A program made the position numbers and the translations under genes. 64,000 nt of DNA from Pseudomonas nitroreducens NBRC 12694. GTDB lineage: Bacteria; Pseudomonadota; Gammaproteobacteria; Pseudomonadales; Pseudomonadaceae. This document shows positions 44,455-53,619 of this stretch, one piece after another. The notes beneath the pieces were generated by a model. It did no database searches, was not told the DNA's origin, and saw only the letters and a list, made by a program, of their open reading frames with translations. How positions within the stretch are numbered: position 1 is the stretch's first letter; every line of letters begins with the position of its first letter. The DNA lies in assembly GCF_002091755.1 (NCBI RefSeq), contig NZ_BDAI01000018.1:1-64000 (forward strand). The letters run 5' to 3'.

Positions 44455-45255
44455 ATGAACCTGCTGTTCTCGAATTCGCTGAAAGTCTCCACCCTTGCGC
44501 TGTGCGTCGGCCTTTCCGCCTGCAGCCAGTTCCAGTCCCAGGACCAGGCCAAGGCGCCGGATAGCGCCGTGGCCGCTGCCAAGCCCGGCACCGCTCACTG
44601 GTGGTGGCCCTTCGGTGGCGACGAGGAAGCGAGCGCGGCCGCGCCCGCACCGCAGAAGAAACCGGTCGAGGCAGCCAAGGTCGCCGATGCCGGCAGCCAG
44701 CAGCCCGGTGGCCACTGGTGGTGGCCATTCGGTGTGAGCGACAGCAAGCCTGGCGCCGAGAAGGCCGCCAAGCCGCAGGACACCAAGGTCAGCAAGGAGT
44801 GGCTGGACCAGCACGAGAAGTCCCTGCGTGAAGCGGTAGCGGGCAGCAAGTTCACCGTCGAGCGCCGCGAAAACGCCCTGGTGCTGATCGCGCCGGTGGA
44901 AGGCTCCTTCAATCCCAAGCGCCCTGAACTGCTGCTGCCGATCACCCTGGCGCCGCTGGGCAACGTAGCGAAGATGCTGCAGAACGATCCGGAGAGCGGC
45001 GTACTGGTGCTCGGCCACAGCGACAGCTCGGGCGACAAGGCGACCAACGACAAGGTCAGCCTGCAACGTGCCCAGGCAGTCTCCTCGATCTTCCGCCTCA
45101 GTGGCCTGGGCGCCGATCGCCTGCGCCTGAAGGGCGTCGGCTCCAGCCTGCCGCGCGCCGACAACGCCAGCGCCGAAGGCCGCGCGCTGAACCGCCGCGT
45201 CGAGGTACTGGTGACCCAGCGCACCAGCCTGCTGGCGCTCGCCCAGGCCAACTGA
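44455..45255 (+). CDS. OmpA-family lipoprotein with duplicated Trp-rich motif
   Basis: This 266-residue protein has a signal with lipobox 'VGLSAC' (Cys23). An unusual linker carries two copies of H-W-W-W-P-F-G (about residues 48-54 and 88-94) separated by Ala/Pro/Lys-rich sequence. A C-terminal OmpA domain follows ('VLVLGHSDSSGDKATNDKVS' as the peptidoglycan-binding loop, 'GRALNRRVEVLV'). It should bind peptidoglycan. The Trp motifs may contact lipid or a partner. A strong hairpin follows. Confidence 0.9.
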   Translation: MNLLFSNSLKVSTLALCVGLSACSQFQSQDQAKAPDSAVAAAKPGTAHWWWPFGGDEEASAAAPAPQKKPVEAAKVADAGSQQPGGHWWWPFGVSDSKPGAEKAAKPQDTKVSKEWLDQHEKSLREAVAGSKFTVERRENALVLIAPVEGSFNPKRPELLLPITLAPLGNVAKMLQNDPESGVLVLGHSDSSGDKATNDKVSLQRAQAVSSIFRLSGLGADRLRLKGVGSSLPRADNASAEGRALNRRVEVLVTQRTSLLALAQAN

Positions 45256-45267
45256 ACCGCCGCACGC

Positions 45268-45300
45268 AAAGCGTCATTCCGTCTGGAATGACGCTTGTCG
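45268..45300 (+). terminator. Terminator of the Trp-rich OmpA gene
   Basis: A perfect 12-bp stem (45269-45280 with 45285-45296) with a 4-nt loop; the descending arm ends in CTTGTCG, so the T-tract is short. Confidence 0.7.
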
Positions 45301-45363
45301 TGGATCAAGCGCGAAGGCGCAACTCTGGATAAGCTTAAGGACTTCTTCTGCAGGAGATTTCCG

Positions 45364-46011
45364 ATGGCTCAGACCCTGGCCGATATGCGCCGCGAATACA
45401 CCCGTGATGGACTGACCGAGGCCCAGGCGCCCGCCGAACCGTTCAGCCTGTTCAACCAGTGGTTCGAAGACGCGGTGAAGACCGAGCAACTGCCGGTCGA
45501 ACCCAACGCGATGATGCTCGCCACTGCGGACGCCGACGGCCAGCCGCATTGCCGCGTGCTCCTGCTCAAGGGTCTGGACGAGCGTGGTTTCACCTTCTTC
45601 AGCAACTACGAAAGCGCCAAGGGGCAGCAGCTCCTGGAGAATCCGCGCGCGGCCATGACCTTCTTCTGGCCGGCGCTGGAACGCCAGGTGCGCATTGAAG
45701 GACGGGTGGAGAAAGTCTCCGCCGAAGAGTCCGCCGCCTATTACCGCGTGCGCCCGCTGGGCAGCCGCCTGGGCGCCTGGGCCTCGCCGCAGAGCCGGGT
45801 GATCGATGGCCGCGGCGAACTGGAGCAATTGCTGGCCGAGACGGAGCAGCGCTTCGCCGACAGCGCACCGAGCTGCCCGGACTTCTGGGGTGGCTTCCGC
45901 CTGCTGCCGAGCCGCATCGAGTTCTGGCAGGGCCGTCCGAGCCGCCTGCACGATCGCCTCAACTTCCGCGTCGAGAACGGCGCCTGGGTGCGCGAACGTC
46001 TCGCTCCCTGA
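45364..46011 (+). CDS. pdxH: Pyridoxamine/pyridoxine 5'-phosphate oxidase
   Basis: This 215-residue FMN enzyme makes pyridoxal 5'-phosphate, the final step of vitamin B6 synthesis and salvage. Family motifs are 'CRVLLLKGLDERGFTFFSNYES', given here as the span 60-81, 'AMTFFWPALERQVRIEGRVEKV' at about 93-114, and the C-terminal 'EFWQGRPSRLHDRL' with substrate-binding Arg and His. Length matches E. coli PdxH (218). CAGGAG precedes ATG 45364. Three PLP-dependent or PLP-related enzymes lie elsewhere in the window but are not co-transcribed. Confidence 0.97.
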   Translation: MAQTLADMRREYTRDGLTEAQAPAEPFSLFNQWFEDAVKTEQLPVEPNAMMLATADADGQPHCRVLLLKGLDERGFTFFSNYESAKGQQLLENPRAAMTFFWPALERQVRIEGRVEKVSAEESAAYYRVRPLGSRLGAWASPQSRVIDGRGELEQLLAETEQRFADSAPSCPDFWGGFRLLPSRIEFWQGRPSRLHDRLNFRVENGAWVRERLAP

Positions 46012-46024
46012 GCTTCTGCCCTTC

Positions 46025-46090
46025 GTAGGAGCGAGCTGGCTCGCGAATTGCCTCACCGTTGGGGTTGTTCGCGAGCAATGTCGCTCCTAC
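46025..46090. repeat. Inverted pair of Pseudomonas REP sequences (REPIN)
   Basis: Two oppositely oriented REP units of about 23 nt (46025-46047 and 46068-46090), each with the GTAGGAGCGAG...CTCGCGAA core, are separated by 20 nt. They sit in the pdxH-glycerate kinase gap. Confidence 0.85.
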
Positions 46091-46125
46091 AGGTCATATC
46101 GACTTTCAGGCCTGAATCGGAACAA

Positions 46126-46150
46126 TCGCGGACGAAGTCCGCTCCTGCGC
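46126..46150 (-). repeat. Single REP-like unit, variant type
   Basis: A degenerate REP element on the minus strand (core GCAGGAGCGGACTTCGTCCG), 36 nt after the REP pair; it matches the 'GCGGAC...GTCCGC' subtype, unlike the neighbouring pair. Confidence 0.65.
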
Positions 46151-46214
46151 ACGTCGGGAAAACCGTGCTGCGGTGTAGGATGCCCTCCATCCTCTCGCCC
46201 AACGGACCTGTCCC

Positions 46215-47354
46215 ATGAAAGTCGTCATCGCTCCCGACTCCTTCAAGGAAAGCCTTTCCGCCCCTGAGGTCGCCGAAGCCATCTCCCGTGGCTGGCTGCG
46301 CGCCCGGCCCGACGACGAAACCCTGCTGCGGCCCATGGCCGACGGCGGCGAAGGCACGGTGGATGCGGTGCTGGCCGCGCGGCCGGGCGAACGTCGCGAG
46401 CTGGAGGTCTGCGGCCCGCTGGAGCAGCCGGTGAAAGCCCACTGGGGCTGCCTGGCAGACGCCACGGCGGTGATCGAGATGGCTGCCGCCAGCGGCCTGC
46501 ACTGGGTGCCCGAAAGCCTGCGCGATGCCACCCGCACCACCAGCCGCGGCACGGGCGAATTGATTCGCGCGGCGCTGAATGCCGGCGCGAAGAAAATCAT
46601 CATCGGCCTGGGCGGCAGTGCCACCAATGACGGCGGCCTGGGTCTGCTGCAGGCGCTGGGTGCAAGTTTCCTCGATGACCAGGGCAAGGAGTTGGGCGCC
46701 GGCGGCGCGCAGCTCTCGCAACTTCAGCGTATCGACCTGTCGAACCTCGACCCGCGGCTGGGCGCGGTCGAGGTCGAAGTCGCTGCTGATGTGAACAATC
46801 CCCTTTGCGGCCCGCATGGCGCCTCAGCCATCTTCGGACCGCAGAAGGGCGCGAACCCGGCGCAGGTGCAGCAGCTGGACGCCGCGCTGAAACGCTTCGC
46901 CGAAGTGGCGGCGCAGGCTCTCGGGCAGGATCACAGCCTGTTCCCCGGCGTCGGTGCCGCGGGCGGTCTGGGCTTCGCCTGCCGGGCGTTCCTCAAGGCG
47001 CGGTTCCGCCCGGGCATCGAGCTGATCGCCGAGCTGTCGGAACTGGACACGGCGCTTGCCGGCGCGTCGTTGGTCATTACCGGGGAAGGGCGGCTGGATG
47101 GCCAGAGCCTGCATGGAAAGACGCCGGTGGGCGTGGCGCATGTCGCCCGTCGCACGGGCGTGCCGGTGATTGCACTGGCGGGTAGCGTTGGCGAAGGGTT
47201 GGCTGAATTGCGCGAGGCGGGTATCGAGGCAGCGTTCAGCCTGGCGCCGGGGCCCATCACCCTGGCCGATGCCTGCGCACGGGCGGCGCAGGAGCTGGAA
47301 AACCGCGCCGAGGCGCTGGCACGCTTCTGGTCGCTGGCTCAGGCTGCGCGGTAG
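46215..47354 (+). CDS. Glycerate kinase (GarK/GlxK family)
   Basis: This 379-residue enzyme phosphorylates D-glycerate. Family signatures are 'VVIAPDSFKESLSA' at 3-16, 'PMADGGEGTVDA' near 41, 'GLGGSATNDGG' near 132 and 'TGEGRLDGQSLHGKTP' near 290. Length matches E. coli GarK (381). No other glycerate-pathway genes adjoin it. Its last 16 nt overlap the end of a convergent small gene. Confidence 0.94.
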   Translation: MKVVIAPDSFKESLSAPEVAEAISRGWLRARPDDETLLRPMADGGEGTVDAVLAARPGERRELEVCGPLEQPVKAHWGCLADATAVIEMAAASGLHWVPESLRDATRTTSRGTGELIRAALNAGAKKIIIGLGGSATNDGGLGLLQALGASFLDDQGKELGAGGAQLSQLQRIDLSNLDPRLGAVEVEVAADVNNPLCGPHGASAIFGPQKGANPAQVQQLDAALKRFAEVAAQALGQDHSLFPGVGAAGGLGFACRAFLKARFRPGIELIAELSELDTALAGASLVITGEGRLDGQSLHGKTPVGVAHVARRTGVPVIALAGSVGEGLAELREAGIEAAFSLAPGPITLADACARAAQELENRAEALARFWSLAQAAR

Positions 47355-47575
47355 TCGTCGGCGGCGCGCTGCAGCCAGTCAGGGAGGTCGCGACGTTTCA
47401 CTTTCTGGCGCTTGGCATCCGCCAGGCATTCGAGCAGGTAGTGGCGTTTGTGCGGATCATCGCCCGCCAGCGACAGTGCCAGGTCGCGGTCCATCCAGCG
47501 ACGGATGCGCCAGTAGATCCACCAGTGGAAATACAGGCCGGCGGCGGTGGTGGCGACGATGATGAAGTAGTCCAT
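47339..47575 (-). CDS. Small single-helix membrane protein, unknown function
   Basis: This 78-residue protein has one N-terminal membrane helix with several aromatic residues ('YFIIVATTAAGLYFHWWIYW') and a basic cytoplasmic tail ('HKRHYLLECLADAKRQKVKRRD'). No family recognised. ATG 47575 begins at the helix. Its 3' end overlaps the glycerate kinase 3' end by 16 nt in convergent orientation. Confidence 0.65.
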   Translation of the reverse strand: MDYFIIVATTAAGLYFHWWIYWRIRRWMDRDLALSLAGDDPHKRHYLLECLADAKRQKVKRRDLPDWLQRAADDYRAA

Positions 47576-47780
47576 GCGCGAATCCAGGTCGGGTGCTTCT
47601 TCTGCGGGCACCAGCCTAACCGATACTCCTGCAGGAAAAACTGAGCCACGGCAGGCGATTTCGGCGGATATGGCACAAACTGTACGAAAGCTGAATCGAG
47701 ATCAGCTGTTTCACGACCTGGCGTGACAGGCGGGCTGTCGTCGGAGTCTAATAGTCGTAGCCCTACTCGGAGGTTCCCCA

Positions 47781-48245
47781 ATGCGTAAAACTGCCCTGAT
47801 CGCCGTGACTTTCGCTGCTCTGGCCATGACCCTCGGTGGTTGCCAGTCCAGCTTGACCGGCGACACCTATACCCGTGAAGAAGCACGTACCGTGCAGAAT
47901 GTTCGAATGGGTACCATCCAGGCCCTGCGCCCCGTGAAGATCGAAGGCACCAAGACACCGATCGGCTCGGTTGCCGGCGCTGCAGTCGGCGGCATCGGTG
48001 GCAGCGCCATCGGTGGCGGTAAGGGCAGCTATGTCACTGCCATCATTGGCGCCGTGGCCGGCGGCCTGCTCGGTGCGGCTACCGAGGAAGGCCTGACCCG
48101 TACCCAGGGCGTGGAAATCACCGTTCGCGAAGACGACGGCAGCACCCGCGCCTATGTCCAGCAGGTCGACGAAGGCGCCGTGTTCCGCGTGGGCGAGCGT
48201 GTGCGCATCCTGACCGTCAACGGTACCAGCCGCGTCTCTCACTGA
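47781..48245 (+). CDS. Glycine-zipper (SlyB/Pcp-like) outer-membrane lipoprotein
   Basis: This 154-residue protein has a lipobox 'LGGC' (Cys21), a family block 'VQNVRMGTIQALRPVKIEG', a glycine-zipper 2TM region ('GAAVGGIGGSAIGGGKGS' and 'IIGAVAGGLLGAATEEG') and a C-terminal beta segment 'GDRV'-like ('GERVRILTVNG'). It resembles SlyB/PcP, outer-membrane lipoproteins that maintain barrier integrity. A close paralogue is at 60369-60830. A strong terminator separates it from the Mrp antiporter operon. Confidence 0.9.
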   Translation: MRKTALIAVTFAALAMTLGGCQSSLTGDTYTREEARTVQNVRMGTIQALRPVKIEGTKTPIGSVAGAAVGGIGGSAIGGGKGSYVTAIIGAVAGGLLGAATEEGLTRTQGVEITVREDDGSTRAYVQQVDEGAVFRVGERVRILTVNGTSRVSH

Positions 48246-48285
48246 CCGGTTACCGGCCGCCCACCTGTAGCGGCCATCGAAACTC

Positions 48286-48326
48286 AGCGCGCGGCAGTCG
48301 CTCCGACTGTCGCGCGCTATCGTTTT
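48286..48326 (+). terminator. Rho-independent terminator of the glycine-zipper gene
   Basis: A 15-bp stem (48286-48300 with 48304-48318, one G-T wobble, 3-nt loop) is followed by TATCGTTTT. Confidence 0.85.
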
Positions 48327-48501
48327 GGGGATTGGAATGTCGACCTGGGGCGCTGCCGGCGCGACCAGGGCTGAATTTTCGTAATAATTCAATCCATGAC
48401 GCGTAATCGATAGATATGGATAATCGTGGCCTTCGTACGCCGGCCCCTGCGGTGCGGGGTCGTTTGTATGGACGCCGTCCGCTGGCGAGAAGGAGCAGGA
48501 C

Positions 48502-51297
48502 ATGATTCTGGCGCTGATCATCGCGCTGCCTTTCTTCGGGGTATTGCTGCCGCTGATGGCCGAGCGTTTCGGTCGAACGGCCTGTGCTGCCGCGACCGGC
48601 CTGGTGCCGCTCGCCGGGTTGGCCCTGCTGTTGAGCCAGCGCGGGGTGCTGGGCGCTGATCCTCGGGTCTATCGCTCGGAGTGGTTGCCGGAGCTGGGCT
48701 TGAACCTCAGCCTGCGTCTGGATGGCCTGGGCTTCCTGTTCGCCCTGTTGATCCTCGGTATTGGCCTGCTGGTGGTCCTCTACGCCCGCTATTACCTGTC
48801 GGAGAAGGAGCCTGCCGGGCGTTTCTTCGCCTTCCTGCTGCTGTTCATGGGCGCCATGCTTGGCGTGGTGCTCAGCGAAAACCTGCTGTTGATGCTGGTG
48901 TTCTGGGAACTGACCAGCCTGTCGTCGTTCCTGCTGATCGGCTTCTGGGGGCATCGCTCGGATGCGCGCAAGGGCGCGCGGATGGCGCTGGCGGTGACCG
49001 GTGGCGGTGGCCTCGCGCTGTTGGCCGGCATCCTGCTGATCGGCCACGTGGTCGGCAGCTTCGAGTTGAGCAGCGTGCTCGGCGCGCGCGAGGTGCTGCA
49101 GGCCAGCCCGCTGTTCCCGCTGGCGCTGTGCCTGGTGCTGCTGGGGGTGTTCACCAAGTCGGCGCAGTTCCCATTCCATTTCTGGCTGCCCCACGCGATG
49201 GCCGCGCCGACGCCGGTCTCCGCCTACCTGCACTCGGCGACCATGGTGAAAGCCGGCGTGTTCCTGTTGGCGCGCCTGTACCCGCTGCTGTCGGGCAATG
49301 ACCTGTGGTTCTACCTGGTCAGCCTCACCGGCCTGGCGACGTTGCTGATGGGGGCGTTCGTCGCGCTGTTCCAGAACGACCTCAAGGGCCTGCTGGCCTA
49401 CTCGACCATCAGTCACCTGGGCCTGATCACCCTGTTGTTCGGCCTGGATTCGCCCATGGCCAACGTCGCGGCGATCTTCCACATCATCAACCACGCGACC
49501 TTCAAGGCCTCGCTCTTCATGGCCGCCGGGATCATCGACCACGAGACCGGCAGCCGCGACATGCGTCGCATCAACGGCATGTGGAAGTACATGCCGCACA
49601 CCGCCGTGCTGGCGATGGTGGCGTCGGCTTCGATGGCGGGTGTGCCGCTGCTCAACGGCTTCCTCAGCAAGGAAATGTTCTTCGGCGAGACCCTGGCGCA
49701 GAACATGATGGGCAGCTTCAACTGGCTGATCCCGGCGCTGGCGACCTTGGGCGCGCTGTTCTCGGTGAGCTACTCGGTGCGTTTCATCCACGACGTGTTC
49801 TTCAACGGCGAGCCGATCAACCTGCCCAACCCGCACCCCCATGAGCCGCCGCGCTACATGAAGGTGCCGGTGGAAATCCTCGTGCTGATCTGCCTGCTGG
49901 TGGGGATCATGCCGGGCATCATCGTCGGCCCGCTGCTGGCCGGCGCCGCCGCGTCGAGCCTGAACGGCGCGCTACCCGAATACAGCCTGGCGATCTGGCA
50001 CGGCTTCAATGTGCCGCTGGCCATGAGCTTCGTCGCCACCGCCGGCGGCGTGCTGCTCTATGTGCTGCGCAAGCCGCTGTTCGACTGGTACGCCGGGCTG
50101 CCGGCGATGGACGCCAAGCAGGTGTTCGAGCAACAGGTGCAGCGGGTGGTGCGCTTTGCCGCGCGGGTCACCGGCTACCTGGAGAACGGCTCGCTGCAGC
50201 GCTATTCGATGCTGCTGGTGCTGGCCGCCGTGGTCGTGGTTTTTGCCGGCCTCGCGCCGCTGCCGGGTATCGAAGGCAACCGTGCGCAGACGCCGCTGGA
50301 TGGCATCACCGCCCTGGGCCTGGTCCTGCTGGCCATCGCCGGGCCGCTCACCGTCTGGTTCCACCGCCAGCGCCTGACCGCGCTGGTCATTCTCAGTATC
50401 GCCGGCCTGCTGGTGGCGCTGGCCTTCGCCCGTTTCGCCGCGCCGGACCTGGCACTGACCCAACTGTCGGTGGAAGTGGTGACCATGGTCCTGCTGATGC
50501 TGGCGCTGTACTACCTGCCGGCACGCACGCCGAAGAGTTCCAGCAGCCTGCGCCGCCTGCGTGATTTCATCATCGCCGTCGGCGCTGGCCTGATGGTCAC
50601 ACTGCTGGCCTATGCCGTGCTCACGCGTCCCTACGACAGCATCGCCGGCTACTACCTGGAGAACAGCGTTTCCGGCGGCGGCGGACACAACGTGGTGAAC
50701 GTGATCCTCGTGGACTTCCGGGGCTTCGATACCCTCGGCGAGATCACCGTGCTGGCGATCGCCGCGGTTGGCATCTTCGCGCTGCTCGACGGCCTGCGCC
50801 TGCTGCGCCGCGAGCAGGATGACGAGGGCCACGCCTGGGCCAAGGACCGCTTCCCACCGATCCTCGCCACGCTCTCGCGCCTGCTTCTGCCGCTGGCGCT
50901 GCTGGTTTCGGTGTTCATCTTCCTGCGCGGGCACAACCTGCCGGGCGGCGGCTTCATTGCCGGGTTGATCACTTCGGTCGCGCTCATTCTCCAGTACATC
51001 GCCTGTGGCAGCCGCTGGGTGAGCACGCGCCTGCCGCTGGACTACGGACGCCTTGCCGGCCTCGGCGTGCTGATCGCCGGGCTGACCGGGCTGGGCGCAT
51101 GGTTCTTCGGCTTCCCGTTCCTCACCTCGGCGTTCGGCCACTTCCACATTCCGCTGGTGGGTGAGATTGAGCTGGCCACCGCCATGCTCTTCGACCTGGG
51201 CGTGTACTTCACCGTGGTCGGCGCGACGCTGCTGATTCTTTCCGGGCTGGGTTCGGTCACCGCGCCGCCGGAGCCGCTGACTAAGGAGGCGTACTGA
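48502..51297 (+). CDS. mrpA: Mrp Na+/H+ antiporter subunit A fused to subunit B domain
   Basis: This 931-residue, multi-helix protein has an NuoL-like N-terminal part with the proton-channel signature 'PTPVSAYLHSATMVKAG' (near 235) and 'LLAYSTISHLGLI' (near 298). A central MrpA C-terminal/DUF4040 region follows (about 600-760), then an MnhB domain ('FLRGHNLPGGGFIAGL' near 812) that is a separate gene in Bacillus. The fusion is normal for Pseudomonas (ShaA/PhaAB). It starts an operon of six genes for Na+ (K+)/H+ exchange. GAAGGAG precedes ATG 48502. Confidence 0.95.
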   Translation: MILALIIALPFFGVLLPLMAERFGRTACAAATGLVPLAGLALLLSQRGVLGADPRVYRSEWLPELGLNLSLRLDGLGFLFALLILGIGLLVVLYARYYLSEKEPAGRFFAFLLLFMGAMLGVVLSENLLLMLVFWELTSLSSFLLIGFWGHRSDARKGARMALAVTGGGGLALLAGILLIGHVVGSFELSSVLGAREVLQASPLFPLALCLVLLGVFTKSAQFPFHFWLPHAMAAPTPVSAYLHSATMVKAGVFLLARLYPLLSGNDLWFYLVSLTGLATLLMGAFVALFQNDLKGLLAYSTISHLGLITLLFGLDSPMANVAAIFHIINHATFKASLFMAAGIIDHETGSRDMRRINGMWKYMPHTAVLAMVASASMAGVPLLNGFLSKEMFFGETLAQNMMGSFNWLIPALATLGALFSVSYSVRFIHDVFFNGEPINLPNPHPHEPPRYMKVPVEILVLICLLVGIMPGIIVGPLLAGAAASSLNGALPEYSLAIWHGFNVPLAMSFVATAGGVLLYVLRKPLFDWYAGLPAMDAKQVFEQQVQRVVRFAARVTGYLENGSLQRYSMLLVLAAVVVVFAGLAPLPGIEGNRAQTPLDGITALGLVLLAIAGPLTVWFHRQRLTALVILSIAGLLVALAFARFAAPDLALTQLSVEVVTMVLLMLALYYLPARTPKSSSSLRRLRDFIIAVGAGLMVTLLAYAVLTRPYDSIAGYYLENSVSGGGGHNVVNVILVDFRGFDTLGEITVLAIAAVGIFALLDGLRLLRREQDDEGHAWAKDRFPPILATLSRLLLPLALLVSVFIFLRGHNLPGGGFIAGLITSVALILQYIACGSRWVSTRLPLDYGRLAGLGVLIAGLTGLGAWFFGFPFLTSAFGHFHIPLVGEIELATAMLFDLGVYFTVVGATLLILSGLGSVTAPPEPLTKEAY

Positions 51298-51629
51298 TGG
51301 AAGCGCTGTTCGCCATCGCCCTCGGGTTGCTGACCGCCAGCGGCGTCTATCTGCTGCTGCGCGCGCGCACCTTCCCTGTCGTGTTGGGGCTGACGCTATT
51401 GTCCTACGCAGTGAACCTGTTCCTCTTCGCCATGGGCCGCCTTGCCGGTGACCCGGCGGTGATCGGCAAGGTCGCCAACGCCGGCGATCCGATTCCCCAG
51501 GCGCTGGTGCTGACCGCCATCGTCATTGGCTTCGCCATGACGGCTTTCGTCATTGTGCTGGCCTTGCGCGGGCTGGCGGATACCGGCGGCGACCATGTGG
51601 ATGGCGGCGACGGGGAGGAAGGCCGATGA
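51297..51629 (+). CDS. mrpC: Mrp antiporter subunit C (NuoK-like)
   Basis: This 110-residue protein has three membrane helices and the NuoK-like 'LGLTLLSYAVNLFLFAMG' and 'DPIPQALVLTAIVIGFAMTA' segments. It overlaps the mrpA stop by 1 nt (TGATG) and mrpD by 4 nt. It lacks a Shine-Dalgarno of its own that stands out, consistent with translational coupling. Confidence 0.95.
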   Translation: MEALFAIALGLLTASGVYLLLRARTFPVVLGLTLLSYAVNLFLFAMGRLAGDPAVIGKVANAGDPIPQALVLTAIVIGFAMTAFVIVLALRGLADTGGDHVDGGDGEEGR

Positions 51630-53122
51630 ACCACTGGCTGATCCTGCCCGTCCTGCTGCCGCTGTTCGCCGGCTGTGCGCTGCTGCTGGTCGGCGAGCGC
51701 CTGCAACGCGGCCTGTCGCTGCTCGCCACGCTGACGCTGCTGCCGCTTGCCGCCGTGCTGCTGCAGCAGGCCGACAGTGGCGTGGTGCAGTTCTACGCGC
51801 TGGGCAACTGGCGGCCGCCGTTCGGCATCATTCTGGTGCTGGACCGCCTCAGTGCGCTGATGATTGCCGCCACCGCGCTGCTCGCCAGCCTGTCACTGAT
51901 CTACGCGCTGCGCGGGGATGACAAGCGCGGCAAGCGCTTCCACCCGCTGTTCCAGTTCCAGTTGCTGGGGTTGAACGGTGCGTTCCTCACCGGTGACCTG
52001 TTCAACCTCTTCGTGTTCTTCGAGATCCTGCTGATCGCTTCCTACGCGCTGTTACTGCATGGTGGCGGGGCAGGGCGCGTGCGTGCGGGGGTGCACTATG
52101 TGGTGCTCAACCTCGTCGGCTCGGCGTTCTTCCTCATCGCCGTGGGCACGCTCTACGGCATCACCGGCACCCTGAACATGGCGCACATGGCCGAGCGCGT
52201 GGCGCAGCTGAGCGCCGAGCAGGCGCCGCTGGTGCGCGCGGCGGCGCTGTTGCTGCTGGTGGTGTTCGGGCTCAAGGCCGCGCTGCTGCCGCTGTATTTC
52301 TGGCTGCCCAGGGCCTACGCCGAAGCCACCGCGCCGGTGGCGGCGCTGTTCTCGATCATGACCAAGGTGGGCATCTACTCGATCCTGCGGGTGTACACGC
52401 TGATCTTCGGCGAGCAGGCCGGCGAGTTGGCGAATCTCGCGCAGGCGTGGCTGTGGCCGCTGGCCCTGGCCGGCATCGTCGCCGGTGCGCTGGGGGCACT
52501 CGCGGCGACCACGCTGCAAGCCATGCTGTCGTATCTGGTCGTGGTATCGGCCGGTACGCTGCTGGCGGCCATTGCCCTGGGCACGCCGGAAGCATTGTCC
52601 GCCGCGCTTTATTACTTGCTGCATAGCATCTGGGTGGCCGGTGGCCTGTTCCTGCTGGCCGACCTGATCGCCCGCCAGCGTGGCGACAAAGCCGGCCGGC
52701 TGGTACAAGGCCCGGCGTTGCTGCAGCCGCATTTGCTGGGCGGTGCGTTCTTCTTCGGCGCCATCGCGGTTGCCGGGTTGCCGCCACTGTCGGGCTTCCT
52801 CGGCAAGTTGATGCTGCTGCGCTCGGTAACCGGCGGCAGCGAGGCCGTCGCGCTGTGGAGCGTGGTCCTGCTCAGTGGGCTGGTGACCATCGTTGCCTTG
52901 AGCCGCGCCGGCAGCACGCTGTTCTGGCGCACCGGGAATACCGTGCTGGGCAGCGCCGAGCGCGAGCCGGTGAAGCTGTTGGCGACCTTCGGCCTGCTGG
53001 CCAGCGCGCCGCTGATGGTGGTGGCCGCACGGCCCCTGCTCACTTATGCACAGGCCACGGCGGCGCAGTTACTGGACGCCGGGCTCTATCGCCAGGCGAT
53101 CCTGCTGGGAGGTGGCGCATGA
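51626..53122 (+). CDS. mrpD: Mrp antiporter subunit D (NuoN/NuoM-like)
   Basis: This 498-residue membrane protein has about 14 helices and the proton-antiporter domain ('EILLIASYALLLHG', with the conserved helix-5 Glu; 'LPRAYAEATAPVAALFS'). It is a paralogue of MrpA's N-terminal part and is expected to carry the other ion half-channel. It overlaps mrpC and mrpE by 4 nt each. Confidence 0.96.
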   Translation: MNHWLILPVLLPLFAGCALLLVGERLQRGLSLLATLTLLPLAAVLLQQADSGVVQFYALGNWRPPFGIILVLDRLSALMIAATALLASLSLIYALRGDDKRGKRFHPLFQFQLLGLNGAFLTGDLFNLFVFFEILLIASYALLLHGGGAGRVRAGVHYVVLNLVGSAFFLIAVGTLYGITGTLNMAHMAERVAQLSAEQAPLVRAAALLLLVVFGLKAALLPLYFWLPRAYAEATAPVAALFSIMTKVGIYSILRVYTLIFGEQAGELANLAQAWLWPLALAGIVAGALGALAATTLQAMLSYLVVVSAGTLLAAIALGTPEALSAALYYLLHSIWVAGGLFLLADLIARQRGDKAGRLVQGPALLQPHLLGGAFFFGAIAVAGLPPLSGFLGKLMLLRSVTGGSEAVALWSVVLLSGLVTIVALSRAGSTLFWRTGNTVLGSAEREPVKLLATFGLLASAPLMVVAARPLLTYAQATAAQLLDAGLYRQAILLGGGA

Positions 53123-53619
53123 GCCGTCGGCTGCTTCCGCACCCGCTGCTCAGTGGCGTACTGCTGCTGAGCTGGCTACTGCTGGTCAATGATTTCTCCC
53201 TTGGCCACTGGCTGCTCGGCGCCTTCCTCGGCCTGACGATCCCACTGCTGTGCCGCAACCTGCTGCTGTCCGCACCGCGCATCCAGCGGCCGGGGCTATT
53301 GCTGCGCTTCATCGGCCTGGTGCTCTACGACATCGTGGTGGCGAACCTGCAGGTGGCGAAACTGGTGCTCGGGCCGAAGGCGAATCTACGGCCGGGTTTC
53401 GTGGAAATCCCGCTGGAGCTGACCGACGATCTGGCCATCAGCATCCTCGCCAGCGTCATCACCCTGACCCCCGGCACCTGTTCCGCCGACCTTTCCGCCG
53501 ATCGCCGCACGCTGCTGGTCCACGGCATCGACGTGCCCGATCCGCAGGCGCTGGTGGCGGATATCAAGGCGCGCTACGAGGCGCCGCTGAAGGAGGTGTT
53601 CCCGTGCTCGGCATCGTGA
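53119..53619 (+). CDS. mrpE: Mrp antiporter subunit E
   Basis: This 166-residue protein has two or three N-terminal helices and a soluble C-terminal domain. Family motifs are 'VVANLQVAKLVLGP' and 'SVITLTPGTCSADLS'. The ATG overlaps mrpD by 4 nt, and its last 16 nt overlap the start of mrpF. Confidence 0.94.
   Translation: MSRRLLPHPLLSGVLLLSWLLLVNDFSLGHWLLGAFLGLTIPLLCRNLLLSAPRIQRPGLLLRFIGLVLYDIVVANLQVAKLVLGPKANLRPGFVEIPLELTDDLAISILASVITLTPGTCSADLSADRRTLLVHGIDVPDPQALVADIKARYEAPLKEVFPCSAS

Noticed and set aside
47576..47780. PhoP-type GTTCAG repeats upstream of the first glycine-zipper gene
   Set aside because: I looked for them and found none in this region.
48250..49842. 530-codon minus-strand frame opposite mrpA, and a similar one at 49972-51147
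   Set aside because: Gln/His/Arg-rich translation typical of the reverse of hydrophobic membrane-protein codons; mrpA is clearly the real gene.
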